Assembly (NCBI RefSeq): GCF_000449425.2
Contig: NZ_AVHW01000104.1
Location: 1-56,400 of the forward strand
DNA: 56,400 nucleotides
Origin: Clostridioides difficile CD160
GTDB lineage: Bacteria; Bacillota; Clostridia; Peptostreptococcales; Peptostreptococcaceae
Direction: 5' to 3'
Positions 46,730 through 54,769 of this stretch are shown piece by piece; within the stretch, counting starts at the first letter, position 1; every line of letters begins with the position of its first letter. The position numbers and the translations under genes were made by a program. A model generated the notes under the pieces. That model worked only from the letters and a program-made list of their open reading frames with translations. It searched no databases and was not told where the DNA came from.

Positions 46730-47239
46730 TTAATTATTTGTTGAATCCATTTCAGCATTATCTATAAGTACTATATATAGAGTCCCATCTTTTAATGTTG
46801 AATTTTTTTGTAACTCAGTTTTTAGTGTATTCTCTGTGTATATCTTCTTTGGTCCTATATCACTTAATAATTTCTCTATTTGTGCTTTTGTTAATGTAAC
46901 TCCATCAGCAGCAGTACCATCACCTATCTTTAATGCTAATTTATTATTAACTAAAAGTAATTTATATCCTCCTCCTATGTCTGCTTTGTCTGGAAGAGTA
47001 TCCATGTAAGTCTCTAATGCATCTAATTCACCACTAGGTGGCATTGTGTTCTTATCTGAATAATAAGATAATGCTGCACTTTTAACTGAACTATAATCAG
47101 ACTCAACACTTGCTACCTTAGCCTTATTTATATTACTAAATAAAGCTGGAACTGCTACTACTGCTAATATACCTATAATTGCAATTACTACCAATAATTC
47201 CACTAAAGTGAAACCTTTTTTATTCTTTCTTAACTTCAT
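46730..47239 (-). CDS. pilA1: Major type IV pilin PilA1
   Basis: Main subunit of the pilus, 169 residues. Prepilin leader MKLRKNKKG, cut before FTLVELLVVIAIIGILAVVA, with Glu14 at +5 of the mature protein. The long N-terminal helix packs in the fibre core; the globular domain (about 60-169) contains no cysteine, so the usual pilin disulphide is absent. The ATG follows GAGGGGG at 7 nt. First cistron of the pilus operon, preceded by a 280-nt leader with a c-di-GMP riboswitch. Confidence 0.96.
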   Translation of the reverse strand: MKLRKNKKGFTLVELLVVIAIIGILAVVAVPALFSNINKAKVASVESDYSSVKSAALSYYSDKNTMPPSGELDALETYMDTLPDKADIGGGYKLLLVNNKLALKIGDGTAADGVTLTKAQIEKLLSDIGPKKIYTENTLKTELQKNSTLKDGTLYIVLIDNAEMDSTNN

Positions 47240-47360
47240 TTTTATTCCCCCTCAAATTTTTTAATTAATACTTCCTTATAATATATCTGGTTAAAAATCT
47301 AAGTAAAATTATTTACACGTACTAACCAGATTTATTTCTAGCATATAACCATTTTAAAAC

Positions 47361-47411
47361 AAAAAATGCTATGAAAATAAAAGTATCCATAAATAAATAC
47401 AATTCCATAGC
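47361..47411 (-). terminator. Riboswitch-controlled terminator in the pilA1 leader
   Basis: GCTATGGAA (47403-47411) pairs with TTTTCATAGC (47368-47377), and six T follow (47361-47366). The 5' arm is also the 3' strand of helix P1 of the riboswitch, so P1 and terminator exclude each other. Ligand binding should favour P1 and read-through, an ON switch. Confidence 0.8.
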
Positions 47412-47478
47412 CGGTTGCACCACTAACTCCATATGTTCTAAGGCGCCCAAATCACAGAACATATATCAACGTTTCTAT
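47405..47478 (-). promoter_or_regulatory. Class II cyclic di-GMP riboswitch aptamer
   Basis: The minus-strand RNA carries the class II hallmarks: AUAGAAAC at the 5' end, UUGGGCGCC, GAGUUAGUGGUGCAACCG and a closing GGCUAU strand that pairs with the 5' AUAG. The variable hairpin is AUAUGUUCU/AGAACAUAU. Class II aptamers from other clostridia share GUUAGUNGUGCAACCG almost exactly. It controls pilA1 and the operon behind it; this riboswitch has been described in C. difficile. Confidence 0.93.
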
Positions 47479-47527
47479 TTTTATTAAATTCAGGGTAATG
47501 CATAATTATATATACATATCCACTTAT

Positions 47528-47556
47528 ATTATATAATAGTTACCAAATTTTATCAA
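47528..47556 (-). promoter_or_regulatory. pilA1 operon promoter
   Basis: TTGATA, 17 nt, TATAAT on the minus strand: a near-consensus sigma-A promoter. Expected start is near 47521, about 45 nt before the riboswitch core. Confidence 0.85.
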
Positions 47557-47630
47557 CTAAGTTTATATTATTTATATATACCAATTTTTTACATATTAAA
47601 ACACAGTTCATACAAATAATTATACTATAC

Positions 47631-47676
47631 AAAAAAAGAAACATCTCCCTACAATTATCATATATCGTAAGGAGAT
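47631..47676 (-). terminator. Terminator of the orphan transcription unit
   Basis: ATCTCCTTAC (47667-47676) pairs with GTAGGGAGAT (47643-47652), ten base pairs with one G-U, then TTTC and seven T on the minus strand. It ends whatever starts at about 48071 and insulates the pilA1 promoter. Confidence 0.85.
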
Positions 47677-48007
47677 ATTTATAAATTATCATTTAGTTTT
47701 ATCATTGTCATTTCCATCCTTTGCTAATATTTATTTGAAAGCTAGAAGCTATTACAATATAGTATTTTATTAAAATCATCTATTATAAACATTCTATCTC
47801 TTTTAATTATGATTCAGCCACAATCACTATATAAATGAAACTCTTCATTTACAGATATGCTCATTGTGCAAAATTACTTTCTTTACAGTAACTTTATATA
47901 ATCCAGAACCCTCTCACAAACATCAAAGATATAGAATAGATACTATTTTCAATTCTTATAAATAAACTTTCAATAGACTTTTATATTCCTTCTAGATTGT
48001 GACTGAA

Positions 48008-48046
48008 TCATTTAAGTATTAGGGGTTCATCTTCTGACCTTCCCAT
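48008..48046 (-). CDS. 12-codon leader frame of the orphan transcript
   Basis: ATG with AGAGGTG 6-7 nt upstream encodes MGRSEDEPLILK and a TGA stop. The ribosome binding site is as good as those of real genes here. The last codons overlap the 5' strand of the long-range helix, so translation would disturb it. It could be a leader peptide or chance. Confidence 0.35.
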   Translation of the reverse strand: MGRSEDEPLILK

Positions 48047-48077
48047 TGGAAACACCTCTTTCTTTGTTTATATTTAC

Positions 48078-48106
48078 ATAATACTACATAATCTGAAATT
48101 TTTCAA
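48078..48106 (-). promoter_or_regulatory. Promoter of the orphan transcript
   Basis: TTGAAA, 17 nt, TATTAT on the minus strand. Transcription should start near 48071, in a purine-rich leader. It lies 160 nt after the prs terminator, so the unit is independent of prs. Confidence 0.75.
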
Positions 48107-48265
48107 TACTTTTTCCAAATATTTTTTATATTCATAATATTCATATTTTTATGTGCTTTTCCAGATTTCTTTTACGTATCTATACATAAATTTTAAACCA
48201 TAATATTTTTCTAAAATCACATACACTCTTATAATAAATAAAAAACAGCTATATAAATTAAAATA

Positions 48266-48312
48266 TCAAAAAAGAGCTGTTCAAAAGTTTTACATCCTTT
48301 TAAACAACTCTT
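48266..48312 (-). terminator. Terminator after prs
   Basis: A 16-bp stem with G-U pairs (48297-48312 with 48272-48287), ending in six T on the minus strand, 15 nt after the prs stop. Together with the orphan unit and the pilA1 leader it fills the 1,087-nt gene-poor interval. Confidence 0.9.
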
Positions 48313-48326
48313 ATAAATCTAATAAA

Positions 48327-49277
48327 TTAGAATAATTTACTTACTGATTCGTTAGAGAATATCATTCTTATAGCATCTCCAAATAAAGGAGCTACAGTTT
48401 TTATCTTTATCTTATCTATTCTTTTTTCTTCAGGAAGTTGTATAGTATCAAGAACTATTAACTCACTTATCTCTGAATTAGAAATTCTCTCAATAGCTGG
48501 TCCTGATAATACACCATGAGTACAACAAGCATAAACATCTTTTGCACCAAACTCTTTAAGTGCATTTGCCGCATTAACTATTGTTCCAGCTGTATCTATC
48601 ATATCATCTAATAGTATAACATTTTTACCTTTAACATCACCTATTAAGTTCATAACTTCACATACGTTAGCTTTTGGTCTTCTCTTATCTATTATAGCTA
48701 TTGGCACTTCTCCATTTAAAGAATTAGCAAATTTTCTTGATCTAGTAACACTTCCTAAGTCAGGAGATACTACTACTAAATCTTCTATTTTCTTTTCATT
48801 GAAATAATCTGCTAATATTGTTCCACCTAATAAGTGGTCTAGTGGTATATCAAAGTATCCTTGTATTTGAGCTGCATGTAAATCCATTGTTAATACTCTG
48901 TCTGCTCCAGCAGCAGTTATTAAGTTTGCAACTAATTTAGCAGTGATTGGATCTCTTGCCTTAGCTTTTCTGTCTTGTCTTGCATATCCATAGTAAGGAA
49001 TAACAGCTGTTATTCTTCCTGCTGATGCTCTCTTTAATGCATCAATTAAGATTAATAACTCCATTAAGTTATCATTTACTGGGCTATTAGTAGATTGTAC
49101 TACAAACACATCACAACCTCTTACTGTCTCGTTCATGTTTACACATATTTCACCATCACTGAATGTACCTACTTCACAGTCTAGCACTGATACACCTATA
49201 TAGTCAGCTATTTTCTGTGCTAACTCTTTCGATGAATTACCTGCAATAATTTTAATCTCGCTTCCGCTAGTATTCAT
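48327..49277 (-). CDS. prs: Ribose-phosphate pyrophosphokinase
   Basis: Makes PRPP from ribose 5-phosphate and ATP, feeding nucleotide, His and Trp synthesis. 316 residues; the Mg-PRPP signature [18 protein letters not shown] lies near 130-147 and the ribose-phosphate loop [13 protein letters not shown] near 215. Upstream is glmU (93 nt), as in Bacillus; downstream it ends at a strong terminator. In Bacillus ctc and pth follow, but here the pilus locus intervenes. Confidence 0.97.
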   Translation of the reverse strand: MNTSGSEIKIIAGNSSKELAQKIADYIGVSVLDCEVGTFSDGEICVNMNETVRGCDVFVVQSTNSPVNDNLMELLILIDALKRASAGRITAVIPYYGYARQDRKAKARDPITAKLVANLITAAGADRVLTMDLHAAQIQGYFDIPLDHLLGGTILADYFNEKKIEDLVVVSPDLGSVTRSRKFANSLNGEVPIAIIDKRRPKANVCEVMNLIGDVKGKNVILLDDMIDTAGTIVNAANALKEFGAKDVYACCTHGVLSGPAIERISNSEISELIVLDTIQLPEEKRIDKIKIKTVAPLFGDAIRMIFSNESVSKLF

Positions 49278-49370
49278 TTATGTAACCCTCCTGAAAATTT
49301 TAAAATCCTAATGAATATAATTTATAATAATTTCGAGCTAAATTTATTAGCCAAAATAATAAACTAATAC

Positions 49371-50750
49371 TTACTTACCTTCTTCATCTTTTTGGTTCTT
49401 CTTCTCTACCCAACCTTCTTTAATAACTTGTCTTTCTCTAGCTATTGCCAAAGCTCCATCTGGAACATCATGTGTTATTGTTGAACCAGTTGCTATGTAT
49501 CCTTTTTCTTCTACAACTACTGGTGCAACTAGGTTGGAATTTGAACCTATAAATGCATTATCTTTTACTACTGATTTAAACTTATTTTTACCATCATAGT
49601 TTACAAAGACTACTCCACATCCTATATTTACATTTTTACCAACATGTGCGTCTCCTATGTAAGAAAGATGAGATGCTTTTGAACCATCTTCTATAATAGC
49701 ATTTTTTACTTCAACAAAATCACCTATTTTTACATTGTTTCCTAAGTTACTCTTTGGTCTTAAATATGCATATGGACCAATAGTAGTATTTTCTCCAACT
49801 TTACTATCAATTATAGTTGAATTTTTTACTTCTGTACCATCACCTATTTCTGAGTTTGTTATAGATGAATTCATTCCAATTATACAATCTGAACCTATCT
49901 TTGTTTTTCCTTGTAACATAACACCTGGATATATTATAGTATCATTACCTATCTCAACATCAGATTCTATATAGGTAGAGTTAGTGTTTATTATAGTCAC
50001 TCCATTTACCATATGAGATTCATTTATTCTTCTTCTCATAATCTCTTCTGCTTTTGATAATTCTACTCTTGAATTAACACCCATAAGCTCTTCAATAGTT
50101 GAACCTGCAAATGCACCAACTTTAAGACCTTTATCTCTCATTATTTTAGCAGTATCAGTTAAATAATATTCGCCTTGTGCATTGTTATTATTTAACAAAT
50201 CCAATGCTTCTCTAAGGCTCTTACCATTGAAACAATAAATTCCAGAGTTTATCTCACTTATCATTTTTTCTTCTGAATTTGCATCTTTTTGTTCCACTAT
50301 TCTAAGAAGGTCGCCCTTCTTATCTCTTATTATTCTACCATAACCTGTTGGATTTCCAACTCTTGTTGTAAGAACTGTGGCATGATATTTATTTTCTATA
50401 TGATATTCAAATAATTTTTTTAGTGTCTCTTCCTTTATAAGTGGAGTATCTCCACAAAGTACAACTATTATATCTTCATCATTAATATATTCTTTAGCCA
50501 TCTTTACAGCATGTCCTGTTCCAAGCTGTTCTGTTTGCATAGCTATTATAGTTTCTTCTGCTAGTTTTTCCTTTACTACATCAGCTTCATGCCCCAAAAT
50601 CACAACAGTATCTTTCACACCTGATTTTTTTGAAACATCTATAATATGGTTAACCATTTCTTTTCCACATACTTTATGAATAACTTTTGGGTATTTAGAC
50701 TTCATTCTTGTTCCTTTGCCTGCGGCAAGGATTATAGCTTTAAAGTTCAT
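49371..50750 (-). CDS. glmU: Bifunctional GlmU, UDP-N-acetylglucosamine synthesis
   Basis: 459 residues with two catalytic parts: N-terminal uridylyltransferase (1-230, LAAGKGTRMKSKYPKVIHKV near 8-27, where the sugar-nucleotide motif is) and C-terminal left-handed beta-helix acetyltransferase (about 250-450, hexapeptide repeats such as IGNDTI, IGSDCI). Makes UDP-GlcNAc for peptidoglycan and teichoic acids. Last 15 residues are charged. It starts the glmU-prs unit; the promoter in the preceding 212 nt is not clear to me. Confidence 0.96.
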   Translation of the reverse strand: MNFKAIILAAGKGTRMKSKYPKVIHKVCGKEMVNHIIDVSKKSGVKDTVVILGHEADVVKEKLAEETIIAMQTEQLGTGHAVKMAKEYINDEDIIVVLCGDTPLIKEETLKKLFEYHIENKYHATVLTTRVGNPTGYGRIIRDKKGDLLRIVEQKDANSEEKMISEINSGIYCFNGKSLREALDLLNNNNAQGEYYLTDTAKIMRDKGLKVGAFAGSTIEELMGVNSRVELSKAEEIMRRRINESHMVNGVTIINTNSTYIESDVEIGNDTIIYPGVMLQGKTKIGSDCIIGMNSSITNSEIGDGTEVKNSTIIDSKVGENTTIGPYAYLRPKSNLGNNVKIGDFVEVKNAIIEDGSKASHLSYIGDAHVGKNVNIGCGVVFVNYDGKNKFKSVVKDNAFIGSNSNLVAPVVVEEKGYIATGSTITHDVPDGALAIARERQVIKEGWVEKKNQKDEEGK

Positions 50751-50915
50751 TGATACACTCCATTCAATCTAATTTAATTTTATTCGTATTATTCTCTCAA
50801 TCAATATACATTATAATACATTTATTTGACAATTTGTATACAACATATACATTATCACTAATAATATAGCACTTTTTTACTAAAAAGTACATATTTTAAT
50901 ACAAATTCTACATTT

Positions 50916-50943
50916 AAAAAGAGCCTAAATGTTCGGGCTCTCT
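50916..50943 (-). terminator. Terminator after spoVG
   Basis: AGAGCC and GGCTCT pair around a loop of about 10 nt, with five T on the minus strand, 20 nt behind the spoVG stop. Confidence 0.85.
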
Positions 50944-50962
50944 CCATTTTATATATTTATTA

Positions 50963-51241
50963 TTATTCAGCAGCTACTTCCCATTGAACTAATGCTTCAT
51001 GATATGCTTGTAAAACTGCATCTTCTAAAACTTGTCTCATTTCTGCATTTATTGGATGAGCTATATCTCTGAAATTTCCTTCGCCTACTTTTCTGCTAGG
51101 CATTGCTATAAATAGGCCATTATGGCCTTCTATAACTTTTATATCATGTACTACAAACAAATTATCGAAAGTTATTGAAACTATGCATTTCATCTTACCT
51201 TCTTCTGTTAATTTTCTTACTCTTACGTCAGTTATCTTCAT
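50963..51241 (-). CDS. spoVG: SpoVG RNA/DNA-binding regulator
   Basis: 92 residues of the SpoVG family: [20 protein letters not shown] start, then [20 protein letters not shown] and [19 protein letters not shown]. It is a small nucleic-acid-binding regulator, linked to septation, sporulation and surface factors in Firmicutes. GGGGGAT lies about 9 nt before the ATG. Transcription is probably sigma-H-dependent from the promoter 90-115 nt upstream. Confidence 0.96.
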   Translation of the reverse strand: MKITDVRVRKLTEEGKMKCIVSITFDNLFVVHDIKVIEGHNGLFIAMPSRKVGEGNFRDIAHPINAEMRQVLEDAVLQAYHEALVQWEVAAE

Positions 51242-51331
51242 ACCAAAATATCCCCCTTTGATTTTGACAGAAATTAATTTATATTAAAATTATTATCGCT
51301 GGAATAAATTAATATAAACTGTTTTTTAAGT

Positions 51332-51358
51332 AATTCTATGAACAACTAGGGATATCCT
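51332..51358 (-). promoter_or_regulatory. Sigma-H-like promoter of spoVG
   Basis: On the minus strand AGGATAT and GAATT are 15 nt apart. The Bacillus spoVG promoter, the classic sigma-H promoter, has AGGATTT and GAATT with one nucleotide less. Placed 90 nt upstream of the spoVG ATG. Known sigma-H control of spoVG in related species supports this. Confidence 0.65.
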
Positions 51359-51396
51359 CTTTTTATTTTTACATATTTTTCTAAATATTTTTTTTA

Positions 51397-52275
51397 TTAA
51401 TCTTCATCTATCTCAAATTCAAATTCTGAATCTTCTTCATCTAAATCTTCATTTCTATATTCATCTTTAAAAGTCTTTAAATTTGGCTCTACTACTATTT
51501 TATCTCCATTGACATCCAACTGAATTAATGAGATATAATCTTTTACCATCTTTTCTGAAGGATTTGTTGTAGATATGAATACTCCAGTACCTATAACTTC
51601 TGCACCAAATTCATTCATAAGGTCTACCATTCCTTTTATAGTACCTCCACCCCTCATGAAATCATCTATAATTATAACTTTACTGTCTGGCTTAAGGGCT
51701 TTTCTTGGCAAACTCATACTCTCAACCTTAGAGCTTCTATTTCCACTCACATATGTCATACTAAGAGTAGGACCTTCTGATACTTTTATATCTTTTCTTA
51801 TTATAACTAGAGGTAAATTCATAGCTTTTGCAGTCATAAGTGCCATAGGTATACCTTTTGTCTCCATTGTCACAACATAATCTGCATCTACATACTCAAT
51901 ATTTGAGGCAAATATCTTTCCTATTTTAGCAGCTATTGTAGGGTCATAAATTAAATCAATCAAGTATAAAAAACCACCAGATAATATTCTAGACTTGTCG
52001 CATATTTTCTCACATAATTCCATTAAGAACTCTGCATTTTCTGCTATAGAAGTTTTAGGTATATATTTTACTCCTCCTGCTGCTCCTGAGATAGTTATAA
52101 CTTTACCTAAATGCAGTTTTTCAAATACATTCTTTACGACTAATAAATCTTCACTTATTGTTGATTTTGCTGCATTAAATTGATTTGTAAAATAACTTAA
52201 TGTATATATTTTATTTGGATTGTCAGATAGTATTTTAACTATCGCTCCAATTCTCTCTGTTCTTTTAAATTTCAT
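51397..52275 (-). CDS. purR: Purine operon regulator PurR, phosphoribosyltransferase type
   Basis: 292 residues: winged-helix N-terminus (1-75, MKFKRTERIGAIVKILSDNP) and type I phosphoribosyltransferase domain with the PRPP loop IIIDDFMRGGGTIKG near 200. It binds DNA at purine genes and is released by PRPP. Acidic tail of 20 residues (EDLDEEDSEFEFEIDED). AGGAGG precedes the ATG. Divergent to murC across 218 nt. Confidence 0.94.
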   Translation of the reverse strand: MKFKRTERIGAIVKILSDNPNKIYTLSYFTNQFNAAKSTISEDLLVVKNVFEKLHLGKVITISGAAGGVKYIPKTSIAENAEFLMELCEKICDKSRILSGGFLYLIDLIYDPTIAAKIGKIFASNIEYVDADYVVTMETKGIPMALMTAKAMNLPLVIIRKDIKVSEGPTLSMTYVSGNRSSKVESMSLPRKALKPDSKVIIIDDFMRGGGTIKGMVDLMNEFGAEVIGTGVFISTTNPSEKMVKDYISLIQLDVNGDKIVVEPNLKTFKDEYRNEDLDEEDSEFEFEIDED

Positions 52276-52338
52276 TACTATTTCCTCCTACAAGTACCTT
52301 TATATAACGTTAAACTAACTAATGCATAACAATTCTTA

Positions 52339-52445
52339 TTGTGGTATAATATTACTTATGTTTTATTATATTCAAAAATAAAATACATATAATATTATAT
52401 GCATATTAATTATAAAATATTGAACATTATATTATTATACCACAA
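52339..52445. promoter_or_regulatory. Inverted repeat with face-to-face extended -10 elements
   Basis: TTGTGGTATAATA at 52339-52351 is repeated inverted at 52433-52445. Each copy contains TGGTATAAT, an extended -10; the plus copy points to murC, the minus copy to purR. -35 elements are poor. If both are used, the two leaders overlap by about 80 nt. Confidence 0.45.
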
Positions 52446-52493
52446 AAATAGTTCATATTGTAGGACTTAATTAAAAAGAAAGGTGGTTTTATT

Positions 52494-53846
52494 ATGAATA
52501 TACACTTTATAGGAATTGGCGGTATCAGCATGAGTGCATTAGCTGAAATATGTATCAATAAAGGTTACCAAGTTTCAGGTTCGGATTCAAACGAATCATA
52601 CCTATTAGACAAACTTAGAGACCAAGGGGCAACTATCTATATTGGTCAGAAAAAAGAGAACATATCAGATAATGTAAATATGGTTGTTTATACAGCAGCA
52701 GTTCATCCAGACAATGAAGAACTTATAGCTGCTAAAGAAAAAAATAAATTAGTAATGAACAGAGCTACTTTTTTAGGTCAAATCATGAGGGAATATAAGA
52801 ATTCTATAGCAGTTTCTGGAACACATGGAAAGACTTCTACAACATCTATGTTATCCACAATCTTTGAATATGCAGACTTAGACCCAACTATACTAGTTGG
52901 TGGTAACTTAAGTATGATAGGTGGTAATGTTAAGATAGGTAATTCTGACCACTTTATAACTGAAGCATGTGAATATGTAGATAGCTTCCTTAATTTTAAC
53001 CCTAAAATATCTATAGTCCTAAATGTTGAGGAAGACCATCTTGATTATTTCTCTGGTATAGATGAAATCAAGGCTTCTTTTAACAAATTTGGTAAGCTCT
53101 TACCTCCAGATGGCTATTTCATAATAAATGGTGATGATGAAAATGTCGATGACATATTGTATGATGTTAAAGCTACTATTATAAAATACGGTAGAGACTC
53201 TGATAATGATGCTGTAATAAAAGATATTCACTTTGACAATGGTGGTCATGGAATATTTAAAATAGAATATCAAGGAAAAGACTTAGGAGAATTTGAACTT
53301 TCTGTATATGGTCTTCATAACATATACAATGCATCTTCTGCTATAATAGCAGCTCTTGTTTCTGGTATTGATTTAGAGACTATAAGAAAAAATATAAAAA
53401 TTTATAAAGGTGTAGGAAGAAGATTTGAAGCTAAAGGATATTATAAGAATGCTTTAGTAATAGATGATTATGCACATCATCCAACTGAATTAAAAGCTAC
53501 TTTAGCTGCTGCTAAAAAATTAAAAAAATCTACTTTATGGTGTATCTTCCAGCCACATACTTATACTAGAACAAAATCTCTTTTAGGCGAATTCTCAGAG
53601 GCATTCTATGCTGCTGATAAAGTTATAATAACAGATATATATGCTGCTAGAGAAAATGACCCAGGAGATATACATTCTAAAGATTTAGTTGAAAAATTAT
53701 ATCAAAACAATGTAGATGCTATCTACATAAAAGAATTTGAAGATATAGTAAAATATTTACATGAAAATGTTAACGATAATGATTTAGTAATAACTGCTGG
53801 TGCTGGTCCAATTTATAAAGTTGCAGACTTGTTGGTTGAAAAATAA
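52494..53846 (+). CDS. murC: UDP-N-acetylmuramate-L-alanine ligase MurC
   Basis: Adds the first amino acid of the peptidoglycan stem peptide. 450 residues: N-terminal Rossmann part ([17 protein letters not shown]), central ATPase with GTHGKTST at 109-116, and the C-terminal ligase domain with the conserved [22 protein letters not shown] lies 7 nt before the ATG. It is the only intact gene on the plus strand, divergent from purR and convergent with an unknown membrane gene. Confidence 0.97.
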   Translation: MNIHFIGIGGISMSALAEICINKGYQVSGSDSNESYLLDKLRDQGATIYIGQKKENISDNVNMVVYTAAVHPDNEELIAAKEKNKLVMNRATFLGQIMREYKNSIAVSGTHGKTSTTSMLSTIFEYADLDPTILVGGNLSMIGGNVKIGNSDHFITEACEYVDSFLNFNPKISIVLNVEEDHLDYFSGIDEIKASFNKFGKLLPPDGYFIINGDDENVDDILYDVKATIIKYGRDSDNDAVIKDIHFDNGGHGIFKIEYQGKDLGEFELSVYGLHNIYNASSAIIAALVSGIDLETIRKNIKIYKGVGRRFEAKGYYKNALVIDDYAHHPTELKATLAAAKKLKKSTLWCIFQPHTYTRTKSLLGEFSEAFYAADKVIITDIYAARENDPGDIHSKDLVEKLYQNNVDAIYIKEFEDIVKYLHENVNDNDLVITAGAGPIYKVADLLVEK

Positions 53847-53863
53847 TATATAAAAAATAATTT

Positions 53864-53891
53864 AGGCTATCAAATATCTCATTTGATAGCC
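53864..53891. terminator. Shared terminator between murC and the convergent gene
   Basis: GGCTATCAAAT and ATTTGATAGCC form a perfect 11-bp stem with a 5-nt loop. T-rich tails on both strands suit bidirectional use. Confidence 0.8.
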
Positions 53892-53902
53892 TTCTTAAAG
53901 TC

Positions 53903-54700
53903 CTATTTCTTTCCAATCTCAAATATCTCATTTTTAAGGTAATCAAACAAACTTGTATGAACTTCATAATAAGATACAGTTTTCTTAGAAGTAACTTTCA
54001 CATAATCTTTTCCCATTGTTTCAACTTTTACAGCAAAATTATCGCCTTTTATGTCTATAGTAAAGTTATATTCACTTCTTTCCTTACTTTTCTCAGGCTG
54101 AACTTTTCCTACAACCCTCTTTGAAATCATCTTATGTGCTAAATCATCAAACTTCCATCTATGAACTTTTTTAATTTCTTTTCCATGAGATATAGTCACT
54201 TCTTTCCAATCTTTATAGTGACTTAAAAGGTCAAATGAGGTATATATACTCTCATCTAAAAGCTTCTTAAAAGCATTCTTAGAATCAACTGGAACTTTAT
54301 AATACTCTTCCTTGTTTACAGTATATACTCTAAAAAAATTAAGGTCTGTAGAAAATTTAACGCCATCATCAGAATATCCTTCATAAACTGCTTCATAAGA
54401 AGATGTAGTATTTCTTACTTTCTTAAAATCTGAGAAAAAGAACTTTATGTCATTCCACATATCTTCTTCAATTTTTATGTTTTCTATATTTTTGTCTGAT
54501 ATATAAATCTTCTTCTTCTCTTTTATTTGAGTCATTAAAGACCTAGTATCTTCTTCTTCTCTTTCTACCTTCTTTGGAACTTCACTTTTATCCTTTTCCA
54601 TATTCAATCCTATTTTGAAGGATATAAAGTATATTATAAAGAAAACAACTACTCCTATTAATATCGCAGCTTTTTTCTTTAGTTTTCTTTTCTTACTCAT
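53903..54700 (-). CDS. Unrecognised single-pass membrane protein
   Basis: 265 residues that I cannot place in a family. Visible: a very basic N-terminus (MSKKRKLKKK), one membrane helix (about 11-30), an acidic/basic linker (35-65), then a lysine-rich extracytoplasmic domain (70-265) with repeated aromatic-beta patterns. Type II orientation is expected (N-terminus in). No catalytic motif or cysteine seen. GGGGTGG lies 4 nt upstream of the ATG. It converges on murC and follows the CDF gene by 69 nt. Confidence 0.7.
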   Translation of the reverse strand: MSKKRKLKKKAAILIGVVVFFIIYFISFKIGLNMEKDKSEVPKKVEREEEDTRSLMTQIKEKKKIYISDKNIENIKIEEDMWNDIKFFFSDFKKVRNTTSSYEAVYEGYSDDGVKFSTDLNFFRVYTVNKEEYYKVPVDSKNAFKKLLDESIYTSFDLLSHYKDWKEVTISHGKEIKKVHRWKFDDLAHKMISKRVVGKVQPEKSKERSEYNFTIDIKGDNFAVKVETMGKDYVKVTSKKTVSYYEVHTSLFDYLKNEIFEIGKK

Positions 54701-54769
54701 TTAACCACCCCTAGAGTTTATAATCATAAAACAATTATATAACTTTTTACACTTTTTTTTAAGGTTTAA

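Larger units (their letters stand above)
47631..48071 (-). ncRNA. Orphan structured transcript of about 440 nt, candidate regulatory RNA
   Basis: Bounded by a good promoter and a strong terminator, with no open frame of normal size. A 17-bp long-range helix joins 47995-48011 to 47809-47825 with one G-U (AUGAUUCAG, CACAAUC). Inside are local hairpins, TAAATGAA/TTCATTTA and AAGTTACT/AGTAATTT. GAACCC just 5' of the helix (48023-48028) can pair with GGGUUC inside it (47906-47911), a possible pseudoknot. I do not recognise the RNA class. A 12-codon frame lies at its 5' end. Confidence 0.55.

Noticed and set aside
47809-48011. 6S RNA or group I intron/IStron as identity of the orphan RNA
   Set aside because: The long helix fits loosely, but the central bubble of 6S RNA and the conserved intron core elements could not be found, and an upstream leader frame is not expected for them.
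51255-51285. Plus-strand TTGACA in the spoVG leader as a promoter
   Set aside because: No -10 at proper distance and no plus-strand gene follows until murC, over 1.2 kb away.
53770-53967. 65-codon minus-strand frame over the murC end
   Set aside because: It overlaps the ends of two real genes and the terminator between them, and it has no start signal.
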